DNA from: a virus
Virus record (IMG/VR): IMGVR_UViG_3300034082_001433
Location: 1 to 42,207 of that record
Direction: 5' to 3' (one strand)
Length of the DNA stretch: 42,207 nt
How positions within the stretch are numbered: the first letter of the stretch is position 1; the number at the start of each line of letters is the position of its first letter. The notes beneath the pieces are model-generated. The model saw only the letters and a list, made by a program, of their open reading frames with translations, made no database searches and was not told the origin of the DNA. The translations under genes were made by a program, and so were the position numbers. This document shows, in pieces, positions 1 to 8,512 of the stretch.

Positions 1-1
1 C

Positions 2-295
2 ATGGAGATGGCTTTGTCCAGGGATATTCATTGTTTAGTGACATTTAATAGCATTGCTGCAACTGAGGCAGTATTGTTAGGTAAGCCAGCGTTTACTCTC
101 GGGCCTAATGCTGCACATGCTGTTAGTTTATCGGATCTTTCACAGATTGAAAAACCAAAAATTCCAACAGCAGAAGAAGTTGAAGCCTGGGCAGCTCATC
201 TGTCATACTGTCAGTTTTCGGAAGCAGAAATGAGGGACGGCACTGCTTGGAGAATCTTAAACGATGATGATGTGACTCTCTGGCAACCCGAGTAA
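2..295 (+). CDS. GT-B-like glycosyltransferase, C-terminal fragment (cut by window start)
   Basis: Only the C-terminal ~97 residues are in the window; the gene very probably starts upstream, so the first ATG is not a proven start. The run FNSIAATEAVLLGKPAF is the donor-side signature of GT-B / capsule-polysaccharide transferase-like proteins (N-S/T-x-x-x-x-E-A-x-x-x-G-x-P). The tail W-x-x-x-L-x-x-C-x-F-x-x-x-E-M-R-x-G matches the tails of the genes at 304 and 9797, so it is a third member of that family. It ends 8 bases before the next gene, apparently co-transcribed. Likely role: sugar transfer to a phage or host surface polymer; substrate unknown. Confidence 0.6.
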   Translation: MEMALSRDIHCLVTFNSIAATEAVLLGKPAFTLGPNAAHAVSLSDLSQIEKPKIPTAEEVEAWAAHLSYCQFSEAEMRDGTAWRILNDDDVTLWQPE

Positions 296-303
296 GGATA
301 ATA

Positions 304-1203
304 ATGTTCGACGTTGTTGTTTACCTAAGTTCCTTACATAAACAAACACCTGGTAGAAAGGTGGATACTCTTACAGCATTTGCTGACGGGGCAAGGCTGC
401 AAGGAGCTCGTGTACACATTGAAACTCGATACACTATCCAGTCTGCAAAATTAGCTGTCATCCTTGGCTGGCCAAGTCCAATCCAAACAACTGAAAATAT
501 TAAATTACGTGCTAAGATAGTCGAGCATCAGAGGCAGCAAAACAATCACATCATGGCCATAGACGCTAACTGTTTCAAATTCAAAGATCTTGACAGCAAA
601 TATCTAAGATACAGTATCAACGGTGTTGATTACGATTCCAGCGAATACGCTAATAAAAACTCTGACTCTTCTCGTTGGGATATTTTATCCAGTGATATTG
701 GACTAGAAATGAAAGACTGGAAACGACACGGAGAATATATTTTATTCTTAGTGCAACGTGACGGCGGATGGAGTATGAAAGGTCAAAGTCCTGTAGAATG
801 GACAAGACAAAAAATAGAAGCAGTAAGAAAAGTATCTAATCTTCCAATTGTGCTTAGACCGCATCCAGGAAAAATAGCAGATCTAAGACCACTGTTACGG
901 CCCGGAGTAACAATCAGCGACAGCACCAAGATTCCGATAGAACACGATCTAAGACGTGCCAAGGCAGCATTTGTGTTTAACAGCAGTAGCGGAGTTGCAT
1001 CAATCTTAGAAGGTGTTCCGTTATGGGTTGATGACAGCAGTAGTGTGTGTTGGGATGTTGCCAATTATAACATCGGAGATATTGATCATTCAAAGCAACC
1101 CGATAGAAGCCAGTGGATTAATGATCTTGCTGCGTGTCATTGGACTGATCAAGAAAGTCGACAAGGCCTTGTTTACAAACAGTTCTTGCCTTACTTAACG
1201 TAG
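304..1203 (+). CDS. GT-B-like glycosyltransferase / capsule-synthesis-like protein
   Basis: 299 residues. The C-terminal half carries RPHP (185-188), FNSSSG (225-230) and EGVPLWVDDSSS (236-247), the pattern of the nucleotide-binding half of GT-B or capsule-type transferases. A family tail follows: PDRSQW, then C-H-W-T-x-x-E-x-R-Q-G. ATG start preceded by AAGGA at about 5-6 bases. It follows the partial transferase at 2-295 and converges on the leftward reductase at 1195-1977, overlapping it by 9 bases. The C-terminal half is clearly homologous to the product at 9797-10621. The N-terminal half is not recognised. Sugar donor and acceptor unknown. Confidence 0.65.
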   Translation: MFDVVVYLSSLHKQTPGRKVDTLTAFADGARLQGARVHIETRYTIQSAKLAVILGWPSPIQTTENIKLRAKIVEHQRQQNNHIMAIDANCFKFKDLDSKYLRYSINGVDYDSSEYANKNSDSSRWDILSSDIGLEMKDWKRHGEYILFLVQRDGGWSMKGQSPVEWTRQKIEAVRKVSNLPIVLRPHPGKIADLRPLLRPGVTISDSTKIPIEHDLRRAKAAFVFNSSSGVASILEGVPLWVDDSSSVCWDVANYNIGDIDHSKQPDRSQWINDLAACHWTDQESRQGLVYKQFLPYLT

Positions 1204-1977
1204 TTTACCAATCGCAGTATCTAGTGCATCACTGATGTGCTGTATTGGAAATACTGAAAATAATTTATCAACATTCATAACACAATTAGATCTTGGAGCA
1301 ACTGTGGCGGCTTTAAATTCATCTCTGGTAAACCATTCTTTATCTAATTCAAGTTTATCAGCAACCTGTTTAGTAGTAGCAGATCCCGGGTTACAAACAT
1401 TGTAAATTCCACTGGCAGGTTTATTCACTGCAAAGTACACAGCTACCTTGGCCACATCAACTATGTAACTAAATGAGTTTTCATAGTCAATTAATTTTTG
1501 ATAGTTTGATAGTTTTGTAAAAATATTCTTGGGTTCATGTGTGTCGCCAAATGGCATGCGGATTCTTAGCAGATATGATTTGTTAAGATACGGAGTCATT
1601 AATTCTTGAAACAACGCCTTCGACCCACTGTAAAAAGATCCATTATTAAAATCAAAATTAGGAGCATCATCCTCAGTCCACCCGCCGGATTTGTAACCAG
1701 TGTATACACATCCGCTGGTGATATGCACGATAGGGGTAACGGGATTCGCAACTTCTAATTGCAATGGAAATACTACATTGCCATTGATGGTTTCTTGTTT
1801 ATATTGTTCACAGGCATCGACATTGGGTGAACCTGTGTAGCCAGCAGCATTGATGATTGCCGTTGTACCAGCGGGAACTATCTGGGAGTGTCCAATCCAT
1901 GTGTGATGAATATTTTGATCTTCTAATTCTTTTTTAATCTGCGTCCCAACATACCCGTGTCCGATTAATGTAATCAT
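1195..1977 (-). CDS. RmlD-like NAD(P)-dependent sugar reductase/epimerase (extended SDR)
   Basis: 260 residues. The N-terminal dinucleotide-binding motif GHGYVG (6-11) and the active-site pair Y116-x3-K120 (YSGSK) identify an extended short-chain dehydrogenase, closest in style to dTDP-4-dehydrorhamnose reductase. HITSGCVYTG (85-94) matches the strand before the catalytic Ser/Thr in this family. Expected role: reduce or epimerise an NDP-sugar in the cytoplasm for the transferases upstream in the operon. Its ATG overlaps the stop of the cytidylyltransferase gene (ATGA), so translation is coupled. It is the last gene of the leftward operon. Confidence 0.75.
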   Translation of the reverse strand: MITLIGHGYVGTQIKKELEDQNIHHTWIGHSQIVPAGTTAIINAAGYTGSPNVDACEQYKQETINGNVVFPLQLEVANPVTPIVHITSGCVYTGYKSGGWTEDDAPNFDFNNGSFYSGSKALFQELMTPYLNKSYLLRIRMPFGDTHEPKNIFTKLSNYQKLIDYENSFSYIVDVAKVAVYFAVNKPASGIYNVCNPGSATTKQVADKLELDKEWFTRDEFKAATVAPRSNCVMNVDKLFSVFPIQHISDALDTAIGKLR

Positions 1978-2462
1978 AGTGCGTCTCTTGATTTTATCAA
2001 TTCGGGAGAATACTGTGGCAATGCCTCGACATTATTGAGATCTTTGGCATTTTCTAACTTTGCTGTTCTAGCACGTAACTCGCTGGAAGAATACTTGTGA
2101 CCACGTTTATGGTAGTGCAATTCTATTCCCACGTCCATACAATACTGTTTACCTGTGAAATCTCTATTTAAATATTCTTCACTTAAAAATCTAATATGGA
2201 TTGTCTGTGTTTGTAACAACTGTAATAGATCAAATTCAGTTTCGTAGATTAAAATTTCATCAACATACTTGCAGGCCTGAAGCTGAACATATCGTTCATA
2301 TGCACTTTGCACCGGTTTATTTTTTGAACCAGGACGATCGACGGTTGGATCGATCTGTAGAGCAACTATGAGATAGTCGCATAATTCTTTCTCCATTTTT
2401 AACATTGTTACATGTCCAGCATGTAACAAATCAAAACTACTGCAATTAAATCCTATTTTCAT
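1974..2462 (-). CDS. TagD-like cytidylyltransferase
   Basis: About 162 residues. HAGH (14-17) is the HxGH nucleotide-binding motif of the nucleotidyltransferase alpha/beta-phosphodiesterase superfamily. SSSELR (125-130) matches the second signature, ISSTxxR. Close relatives (TagD, Tarl-type) make CDP-glycerol or CDP-ribitol from CTP. I prefer the ATG at 2462 over a TTG six bases upstream because AGGAG lies 9 bases before the ATG. The C-terminus runs about 30 residues past the usual TagD end. Together with the reductase it suggests a CDP- or NDP-activated building block. Exact substrate cannot be read. Confidence 0.75.
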   Translation of the reverse strand: MKIGFNCSSFDLLHAGHVTMLKMEKELCDYLIVALQIDPTVDRPGSKNKPVQSAYERYVQLQACKYVDEILIYETEFDLLQLLQTQTIHIRFLSEEYLNRDFTGKQYCMDVGIELHYHKRGHKYSSSELRARTAKLENAKDLNNVEALPQYSPELIKSRDAL

Positions 2463-2510
2463 CTGCAAGTTCTCCTAACTCTACACTTTGTAAGTAACAC
2501 TCACTGGGCA

Positions 2511-3185
2511 TTATAATTTTCCTATAAACTTTTTATTATTCGCCACCCACTGTTGAGCAGCTTCTGACTTATAATATTCACTGGTCCAGTCACTGTATAT
2601 TTGCCAGTTGTTCGGAACATCATAGTCTTTTCTTATAAGATACATTTGACAACTAACGCTAACGGCTCTAGCATCTGGTGCTAGAATATATTTAAACATT
2701 ACATTACCACTCTTATGTTTAGGACCATTCAGTCTAGTAACAATAGATTCTTCAGAGTCTAATCTAGATTTTTTTGCAATAACAACAAAGTCAGTTATTT
2801 TTTTCGTTGCACTAGCATCTAATCTTTCGTGTAGCTTATCATAATGATTCTTAAAATCCACTCCCATGAATGCTACATCATTGTTGTCATTTACAATTTC
2901 GTCTAGTTCGCTTAGAATTACCGGCATTGAATTATTTGTAAACCAAGTGTCAGTTCTAAGTTTAATAATAATATCTTCATTGACTTGTTTTACTGCCTGT
3001 AAGAAATCCCATACTTGGACCCCACCACTGGATTGAAATGGTCCTGTTGTGCTAGGGCCCGGTCTAGTAAAGTCGTAGACGTTCATTTCATATTTTGTTC
3101 TAAACAACTCAAATAATCTGTCATGATTAGTCCGAGAAGTTTTATCAAATTTTCGTTGACCGATGTATACTACGGCAATTGCCAT
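2511..3185 (-). CDS. WavE-like putative glycosyltransferase, copy 2
   Basis: 224 residues. It shares with its upstream neighbour (3170-4027) the blocks GGVQVWDF and IIKLRTDTWFT and a late C-Q-x-x-L-I-R-K. The RTD triad resembles the acidic metal-binding motif of WavE-type LPS transferases, so a GT-A-like fold is plausible, though this is by-eye recognition only. It overlaps the neighbour by 16 bases and is followed by about 50 non-coding bases before the cytidylyltransferase. It is shorter than its paralogue by about 60 residues, mainly at the C-terminus. Confidence 0.5.
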   Translation of the reverse strand: MAIAVVYIGQRKFDKTSRTNHDRLFELFRTKYEMNVYDFTRPGPSTTGPFQSSGGVQVWDFLQAVKQVNEDIIIKLRTDTWFTNNSMPVILSELDEIVNDNNDVAFMGVDFKNHYDKLHERLDASATKKITDFVVIAKKSRLDSEESIVTRLNGPKHKSGNVMFKYILAPDARAVSVSCQMYLIRKDYDVPNNWQIYSDWTSEYYKSEAAQQWVANNKKFIGKL

Positions 3186-4027
3186 CTTTTGAAATCCTCA
3201 ATATTTAAATCCTGCGCTTCCCATCCTTGTTGACTTCTCCACCAATTAACTGCATCTTGCATAGGGTGAGGAATTATAAAAGTTTTCTTTCCTATTTCGG
3301 ATTTATCATCTAAAATGTAACTTTGTATATAGTCCTTGCAAACTTCATTATCACCGGGATATGAAGTATATGTTTTTCTAATTAACCATGTTTGACATAA
3401 TATTCTAAAGGCATTGACGTCTTGAAAATTAAAATGTTCAGTTTTTGTCATAGGAATCAACAGTTTAAAAAGATTGTTACCGCTGCGACGTTTTTTTGGT
3501 GAAAGTGAAATAATGTAGTCTATGACTTCATTACCAGGCTTTAGTTGAGATCTGTTTGCTACAATTGCAAAATCCTGCACACCGCCAGGAACTCCGTCTA
3601 TGACAACCATTTTGTGATAGATCTTTCCAGCATTTTCATGGATCCAATCACTACCAAAAAAAGCCATATCTGTTTTGCCTACAAGGATTTTTTTCATCTC
3701 TTCACATATGATAGAAATACTAGAGTCAGTGAACCAAACGTCTGTGCGTAATCTCATCACATATGGTTCCGTGGTACGTTCACAACTTCTGTAAAAATCC
3801 CAGACCTGAATGCCGCCGCCTTGTCCTCGACGATATGCATTGTCAAGATTGGGGTCACCTTCTTCAAAAGGACAAACACCTCGATCAGGGTCGTCTTTGG
3901 TAAACCAATAGACGGTAATATCTATAATTTCTTTAAGACGATCAAACAGTCGTTGATGATTTTGTTTGACAATTTCTAAGTTATGTCTTTTATCACCGGT
4001 ATAAAATATTGCCAGTTTTTCTTTCAT
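3170..4027 (-). CDS. WavE-like putative glycosyltransferase, copy 1
   Basis: 285 residues. Key blocks are GGGIQVWDF, MRLRTDVWFT and C-Q-T-W-L-I-R-K, all mirrored in the adjacent gene 2511-3185, so the two are tandem duplicates. The RTD triad may be the nucleotide-sugar metal site, as in WavE-like LPS-core enzymes. The start overlaps the stop of the NTP-transferase/HAD gene (ATGA), showing coupled translation. The C-terminal extension rich in Trp and Gln (NWWRSQQGWEAQ) is absent from the copy. Acceptor and donor are unknown. Confidence 0.5.
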   Translation of the reverse strand: MKEKLAIFYTGDKRHNLEIVKQNHQRLFDRLKEIIDITVYWFTKDDPDRGVCPFEEGDPNLDNAYRRGQGGGIQVWDFYRSCERTTEPYVMRLRTDVWFTDSSISIICEEMKKILVGKTDMAFFGSDWIHENAGKIYHKMVVIDGVPGGVQDFAIVANRSQLKPGNEVIDYIISLSPKKRRSGNNLFKLLIPMTKTEHFNFQDVNAFRILCQTWLIRKTYTSYPGDNEVCKDYIQSYILDDKSEIGKKTFIIPHPMQDAVNWWRSQQGWEAQDLNIEDFKRWQLP

Positions 4028-5046
4028 ATAAAATCGCTTAAATTATCTTGATCTCTTTTTATATTTACAGCTACCGCACGTGGCCAGGGATTAGCATCGT
4101 TGTAATCGTTTATTAAAACACGTTTAGTGTTTGGCAATCCGGAAATTAACTTGAAGTCAACAAATCCTAGATCTTTTAGCATTTGCTCTGTTATTGCGTG
4201 TGAGTTACTGCTTCGTGCGGTGGTAAAGATTACTTGACTGCCATTGGCAATTAATTCTTTAACACATTTTATATTCTTTTCGAGTGGAATCGGCGTAGTT
4301 CCTACTTCTAGTCTCGACTGTGCTTTGATTATTGTACCGTCAACGTCGCAGAACAGCACAGCCTTATCATTATACTCAAACCATTCTTCTGCGGTGCCTA
4401 CATCTACATAATTTGTAACAGCACTTTCTTTGAATATTGCATTATCATTTAGACATTCTTCAATAATATGACTAACAAAGATTTCTTTTACGTTTGCATC
4501 TTTTAATTTTTCAAAAGCCGACATAAACATATCTGCTGATTCAAATTTGTATCCGCCCACACAGAACTTGTCAGATACAACCTGCTTTTCAATAATACTG
4601 GTAATGATGCCTTGGTCGTTAGACACTATAAAACTCTTGCTAGCTAATCGTTTTAGGATTTCGTGATCTCTAATGTTTGAAACGCAGACGTAATTGCCTT
4701 CTTGATAATCGTGGTCAAAAAAACTATCGCAGTCTTTGATTAAAAATTCTTCTGTGGTTAATTCTGCTTGTTTTAGTATCTGATAAACGGTATCAGCAGG
4801 TCCTGTTGTTCTATTTTCTAAAATTATAACCTGTATAGCATCACCGTATTCATTCTTGATATATTCAGCAGTATTATATTGATCGTTGTGTTCTTTTAGA
4901 ATACCGAGAGTGATATTGTGCTTGCCTATAAACGATTCAAGGGACCGTTCAAACATATATTTGCCTTGAAAGTCTGCAAGAATGTATTTTGGGCGCATAT
5001 TAGGAAATCTTGTAGATAACCCAGCAGCTGGCATTATTATTTCCAT
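4024..5046 (-). CDS. Sugar nucleotidyltransferase fused to HAD-family phosphatase
   Basis: 340 residues in two domains. Residues 1 to ~225 form an NTP-transferase domain: MPAAGLSTRF (5-14) is the nucleotide-binding loop with the G-x-x-x-R-x-P style, and DCD (105-107) is the metal-binding acidic pair. Residues ~230-340 form a HAD domain: nucleophile motif DVDGT (234-238), motif II in TTARSS (275-280) and an acidic ND (313-314). The fusion would activate a sugar phosphate (NTP to NDP-sugar) and remove a phosphate from the same or a related intermediate. The adjacent kinase could supply the phosphate ester. The order kinase, then nucleotidyltransferase, looks like a salvage-type activation route. 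Confidence 0.75.
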   Translation of the reverse strand: MEIIMPAAGLSTRFPNMRPKYILADFQGKYMFERSLESFIGKHNITLGILKEHNDQYNTAEYIKNEYGDAIQVIILENRTTGPADTVYQILKQAELTTEEFLIKDCDSFFDHDYQEGNYVCVSNIRDHEILKRLASKSFIVSNDQGIITSIIEKQVVSDKFCVGGYKFESADMFMSAFEKLKDANVKEIFVSHIIEECLNDNAIFKESAVTNYVDVGTAEEWFEYNDKAVLFCDVDGTIIKAQSRLEVGTTPIPLEKNIKCVKELIANGSQVIFTTARSSNSHAITEQMLKDLGFVDFKLISGLPNTKRVLINDYNDANPWPRAVAVNIKRDQDNLSDFI

Positions 5047-5780
5047 AACAAATTAATTCCTTTTAACAAAAAGTTTCTTTCAAGAGTATCCGGTTTACTA
5101 TGCCTATACACTCTTAACAACATTAGAATTAACAGATAGTCGTTGTTTGCTTCTGGATATCGTTCTAATATTCGTTGTTGTATGTGTTTGGTTTTTACAT
5201 CTAACATCGCATTATCTTTTCTGGTAAACCAGCCTAATTCTAAATCTTGTCTTAATTTTGCAATATCAAATACGTAGGAATCATATTCTATGGTTGCACA
5301 GTCGATAAGAAAAAATCCTCGATCAGTGGTAAAAATAATATTTTCTAGTGTTAAATCACCGTGATAATTTGAACTCGGTAATATTTTAGGAAGACGCTCT
5401 AGTAGTTGTTCACGAGTAAATGGCATCTCATCAAAACTAACTTCTTGTAATTTTTTAATATATGTTTCTGTATAATCTTTGTCTACAGCATTATTAGAAA
5501 GTTTATCTAAGATAGATAATATAAAATCTAATAATTTTTCGTAGTTGCTAGTTTTAAGATATGATTTGATATCTAGTCCGTGTAGATATTCCATATCGAT
5601 CATTTTATTTGATATTGTGTATAGTTGTGGAAGTGGATAATCTACTGACAGTACCTGCATACGTTCGATGTTTCTGGATATGTTACCAATCTTTCGTACA
5701 AAGAGTTTGTTGTGTTTCTGCATCAATAATATTTGATTTCCAGAAAACCCATGAAGCTCTTTAACTACCTTGGCGGCCAT
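5037..5780 (-). CDS. APH/choline-kinase-like phosphotransferase
   Basis: About 247 residues from the ATG at 5780. A TTG 15 bases further upstream is possible but overlaps the preceding gene more. HGDLTLEN (140-147) is the catalytic loop of aminoglycoside/choline kinase-like enzymes (Asp142 catalytic, Asn147 metal), and LID (158-160) holds the metal-binding Asp. It lacks a recognisable export signal, so it acts in the cytoplasm on a small alcohol or sugar. The start lies 1 base after the methyltransferase stop and the end overlaps the nucleotidyltransferase/HAD gene by 10 bases, so it probably feeds that enzyme. Drug resistance is unlikely in this context. Confidence 0.7.
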   Translation of the reverse strand: MAAKVVKELHGFSGNQILLMQKHNKLFVRKIGNISRNIERMQVLSVDYPLPQLYTISNKMIDMEYLHGLDIKSYLKTSNYEKLLDFILSILDKLSNNAVDKDYTETYIKKLQEVSFDEMPFTREQLLERLPKILPSSNYHGDLTLENIIFTTDRGFFLIDCATIEYDSYVFDIAKLRQDLELGWFTRKDNAMLDVKTKHIQQRILERYPEANNDYLLILMLLRVYRHSKPDTLERNFLLKGINLLWK

Positions 5781-5781
5781 A

Positions 5782-6339
5782 TCACTTGTATGCAACTACT
5801 CTGCTGTCAATACTGGATTTAGCATGAAGGTTGTTTTCGATCTGCACTCTTGTGAATCCAACATCGCGAAATAGTCTCGACATGCTTTCTGCGCTATATC
5901 CCCACTTGTGTAACATAGTCGGATCTGGATATCTAACACTATCTCCATATATGCCTGCTACAGTTCTTTTATGTAGACGCTTGTCATGCGACCAAAAACA
6001 GTCTGGATTATTAACAACTTCTTGACACATTTTTAATAAGTCGGGCCATTCGGTAGCTGCTGCACCACCCGGTCTAAGAATTCTATAAAACTCTTTATAC
6101 ATAACAGGAATGTGTTGACGACTAATATGCTCTACTACGTGAACACTTAATATTTCATCTACACAGTTGTCCGGTAAGGGAAAAGGTTTAGTAATATCGT
6201 GGATCATTACATTCGGATCGTGTGACATGTACTCGCCGTCAATGTTTAGATAGCCATCAAACAATCGGCTACCGCAACCAAGATGTAACCGTACTTTTTG
6301 TCCGCTGTTTGTTAATTCATTTACTTTTTCATTAAGCAT
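5782..6339 (-). CDS. Class I SAM-dependent methyltransferase (type 11)
   Basis: About 185 residues from ATG 6339 (a TTG four codons upstream is the only longer option; GGAA sits 8-9 bases before the ATG). LHLGCGS (18-24) is the SAM-binding glycine motif, followed by the acidic strand end LNIDGEY, then LSVHVVEHI and YRILRPGG, the classic motif I to III order of type 11 methyltransferases. It overlaps the next methyltransferase gene by 8 bases. It probably methylates a sugar or nucleotide sugar of the same pathway; the substrate is not readable. Confidence 0.75.
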   Translation of the reverse strand: MLNEKVNELTNSGQKVRLHLGCGSRLFDGYLNIDGEYMSHDPNVMIHDITKPFPLPDNCVDEILSVHVVEHISRQHIPVMYKEFYRILRPGGAAATEWPDLLKMCQEVVNNPDCFWSHDKRLHKRTVAGIYGDSVRYPDPTMLHKWGYSAESMSRLFRDVGFTRVQIENNLHAKSSIDSRVVAYK

Positions 6340-6910
6340 TTTTAGTTCCAAACATATTAATCATCGAATAAGGAAGATATTTTTTCATAGAGCCATCTTC
6401 ACGGGTTTCAATAAAAGCTCTTCTGCGATCAAAGTCGCTGTCTTTCTCTACAAACTCTACACTATCAGACAGTTCAGTTGAATACGCAAAGTTGTCCCAT
6501 TGAAATTCTGGAAATAGGAATTCAATGGCCTTAAAACTGTACCTGTAGTAATCATCTGGGTATTTATGGTATTTCCAAACCCAGGGACTGTTGATGTACA
6601 ACTTTCCACCGGGTTTAACTAAATCAGATAATACTTTGGCCATTAGCCAGGGCGTCGGGGTATGTTCAAGTACACTACAACAAATAATCAAATCAAAATA
6701 ATTTTTAGGTAACGGGTTATCTTCCTTGGTTAAATCGCAGACAACATCTACACCGGCACCTTCTTCGAGATCGACACCGACATATTCTACATCTGTGTAA
6801 TTTTCTCTAAATTCAGATACACTAACAATTTTACTGCCTATTTCAAGAACAGGGCCTTTGGCTTTAGGATATACTGTTTTTAAATAAACTATATCGTTGG
6901 GGCTACCCAT
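6332..6910 (-). CDS. Class I SAM-dependent methyltransferase (second copy in operon)
   Basis: 192 residues. PVLEIGSKI (20-28) is a SAM-binding motif I, YVGVDLEEG the acidic ribose-binding strand, and CCSVLEHTPTP and VKPGGKLYI complete the class I pattern. The Y-H-K-Y-P-D-D-Y-Y-R-Y-S stretch is typical of small-molecule or sugar methyltransferases of this group. The start ATG lies 1 base after the stop of the GT-B gene upstream. It is not an obvious duplicate of the neighbouring methyltransferase. Confidence 0.75.
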   Translation of the reverse strand: MGSPNDIVYLKTVYPKAKGPVLEIGSKIVSVSEFRENYTDVEYVGVDLEEGAGVDVVCDLTKEDNPLPKNYFDLIICCSVLEHTPTPWLMAKVLSDLVKPGGKLYINSPWVWKYHKYPDDYYRYSFKAIEFLFPEFQWDNFAYSTELSDSVEFVEKDSDFDRRRAFIETREDGSMKKYLPYSMINMFGTKNA

Positions 6911-6911
6911 A

Positions 6912-7874
6912 TTACATACCTAATTGACGTCTAACTTCTTCTATAAATCGGTTAGATAACACTCGTGCTGAATAGTTTTCTTCTGTGTATTTTTGACCAG
7001 CACGGATTCTTTCTAACGTCTTACCGTGATGTGCTAGAGCCCACTTAATACCAGCAATGTAATCATCCTGCCAAGTGTATGGTGCAAATTCTTCATAGCT
7101 GGCTAATGCTGTTGTAATAACAAATTTACCAGACATTAAACTATCGATTAATCTATTTGCGCTTTTAGTATCTGTTCTTGGATTATCTGTTTGCACAGGC
7201 ATTAATACGATATCACACTCGGATAACAATTGACCTTGTCGTTCCCAGGTCCATTCTTGCATGTCGAGTTTGTCAAAATTAATTCCGCTGATTTGACCTT
7301 TAGATTGTCTAAGACTCATTTTGCTGAGTAGTCTATCTGTTTTAGCACTGATCATGGTGTATTTGTAATTGCCAATTTCTTTTTCTAAACGCTGCCAAAT
7401 TTCTACAACAGGCAAAAATTTAAAACTTGATTGACTGCCAAACCATAGCAATTTAATTTCCTTGCCAGGAGAAAATGTTGGCTCAAGTTTAGGACGTTCA
7501 AATGGATCTGGCATAACAATACTGTCTCGACCAGTATGATGCTTGGTACTTACACCCATTTGCACACTGTTAACCGACACAAGGTCTGCTAATCGACAGC
7601 AAGGTTCGTATTCTTCTTTTTCTTCAAATTTATTATCACACAGGTCGTAAATTGTTTTTGCACCTAGATCTTTAGCCCGTTGAATGCTGGCAGGCTGACT
7701 GCGTTTTAAAAATATCACGATGGTAGTGTTGTCCACTTCTGACCAGTCAGTTAGAATTTTAGCATCGTAGCCTTGATCAGCCAACGCCTGACAGGTAACT
7801 TCTCCACGTAATCTATGACTGGCTCGTTTTGGTTTGTATGCGTCACTAAAGAATCTAATTTTTACGTTGTGCAT
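6912..7874 (-). CDS. GT-B (group 1-like) glycosyltransferase
   Basis: About 320 residues. I chose ATG 7874; the open frame extends to a TTG at 7886, which deepens the overlap with the FkbM gene and has no ribosome site. The sequence has a two-domain GT-B look: an N-terminal Rossmann-like half, then KLLWFGSQSSFK (the start of the nucleotide-sugar domain), and near the C-terminus the E/D-x7 region SANRLIDSLMSGKFVITTALASYEEF, the usual group 1 donor-binding segment. Cytoplasmic. Donor and acceptor unknown. Confidence 0.7.
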   Translation of the reverse strand: MHNVKIRFFSDAYKPKRASHRLRGEVTCQALADQGYDAKILTDWSEVDNTTIVIFLKRSQPASIQRAKDLGAKTIYDLCDNKFEEKEEYEPCCRLADLVSVNSVQMGVSTKHHTGRDSIVMPDPFERPKLEPTFSPGKEIKLLWFGSQSSFKFLPVVEIWQRLEKEIGNYKYTMISAKTDRLLSKMSLRQSKGQISGINFDKLDMQEWTWERQGQLLSECDIVLMPVQTDNPRTDTKSANRLIDSLMSGKFVITTALASYEEFAPYTWQDDYIAGIKWALAHHGKTLERIRAGQKYTEENYSARVLSNRFIEEVRRQLGM

Positions 7875-8512
7875 TTTAAAATCCAATCTTTTTTATGTTG
7901 ATCTACTACTCGAAAACCCCAAGACTCTAATATTTTGATAGATGGTTTATCGGTCATTGCGTCTTTGTATTCGTGCTTTTGTTGTTCAACAACAATTACT
8001 GGTTTATTTCTAAGAATAGTCTGCATTGCACCAGCAAGGATTTCTTCTTCAAATCCCTCTACGTCAATTTTTATTAAATCAATATTTTCATAGTTGTAAC
8101 TATCCAGTGTCCTTAACGGAATAGAACCCTTGCCTACCGATGTGGGATCGATATGACTATGCCCGGTATTCCCCTGAACGATATTCATTTCTATCAGTGA
8201 TTCAGTGCGCCCAAGTGCTACTGGTTCAATTATATAATTACTGCCTAGCACGTTTTTCTTAAAACATTCTCTAAATTCAGGAACTGGTTCGAAAGCAATA
8301 ACTTTTTCAAATTGTTTTACAAGATCGCAAGCCCATAGACCTACGTTTGCACCGATATCAATACAGATTCTTTTGTTATCACAAAATGCAATTGCAGAAT
8401 CTCTAGCCCTCCATTGATATCGAACTACTCCGTCATTCTTGAGACTTTTTGCAAGCATCCTAGGAAAATGATCATCATAATCCGGAAACCAAAATCCATG
8501 ACTTTCTATCAT
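7862..8512 (-). CDS. FkbM-family methyltransferase
   Basis: 216 residues. The FkbM order is clear: DIGANVG (52-58) binds SAM, FEPVPE (74-79) follows the acidic strand, and KIDVEGFE (148-155) is the diagnostic C-terminal block. FkbM-type enzymes O-methylate polyketide or sugar hydroxyls and are common in surface-polysaccharide clusters, including viral ones. The ATG overlaps the stop of the GT-A gene upstream (ATGA). It is the third methyltransferase in one operon, so the glycan made here is probably heavily methylated. Confidence 0.85.
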   Translation of the reverse strand: MIESHGFWFPDYDDHFPRMLAKSLKNDGVVRYQWRARDSAIAFCDNKRICIDIGANVGLWACDLVKQFEKVIAFEPVPEFRECFKKNVLGSNYIIEPVALGRTESLIEMNIVQGNTGHSHIDPTSVGKGSIPLRTLDSYNYENIDLIKIDVEGFEEEILAGAMQTILRNKPVIVVEQQKHEYKDAMTDKPSIKILESWGFRVVDQHKKDWILKCTT

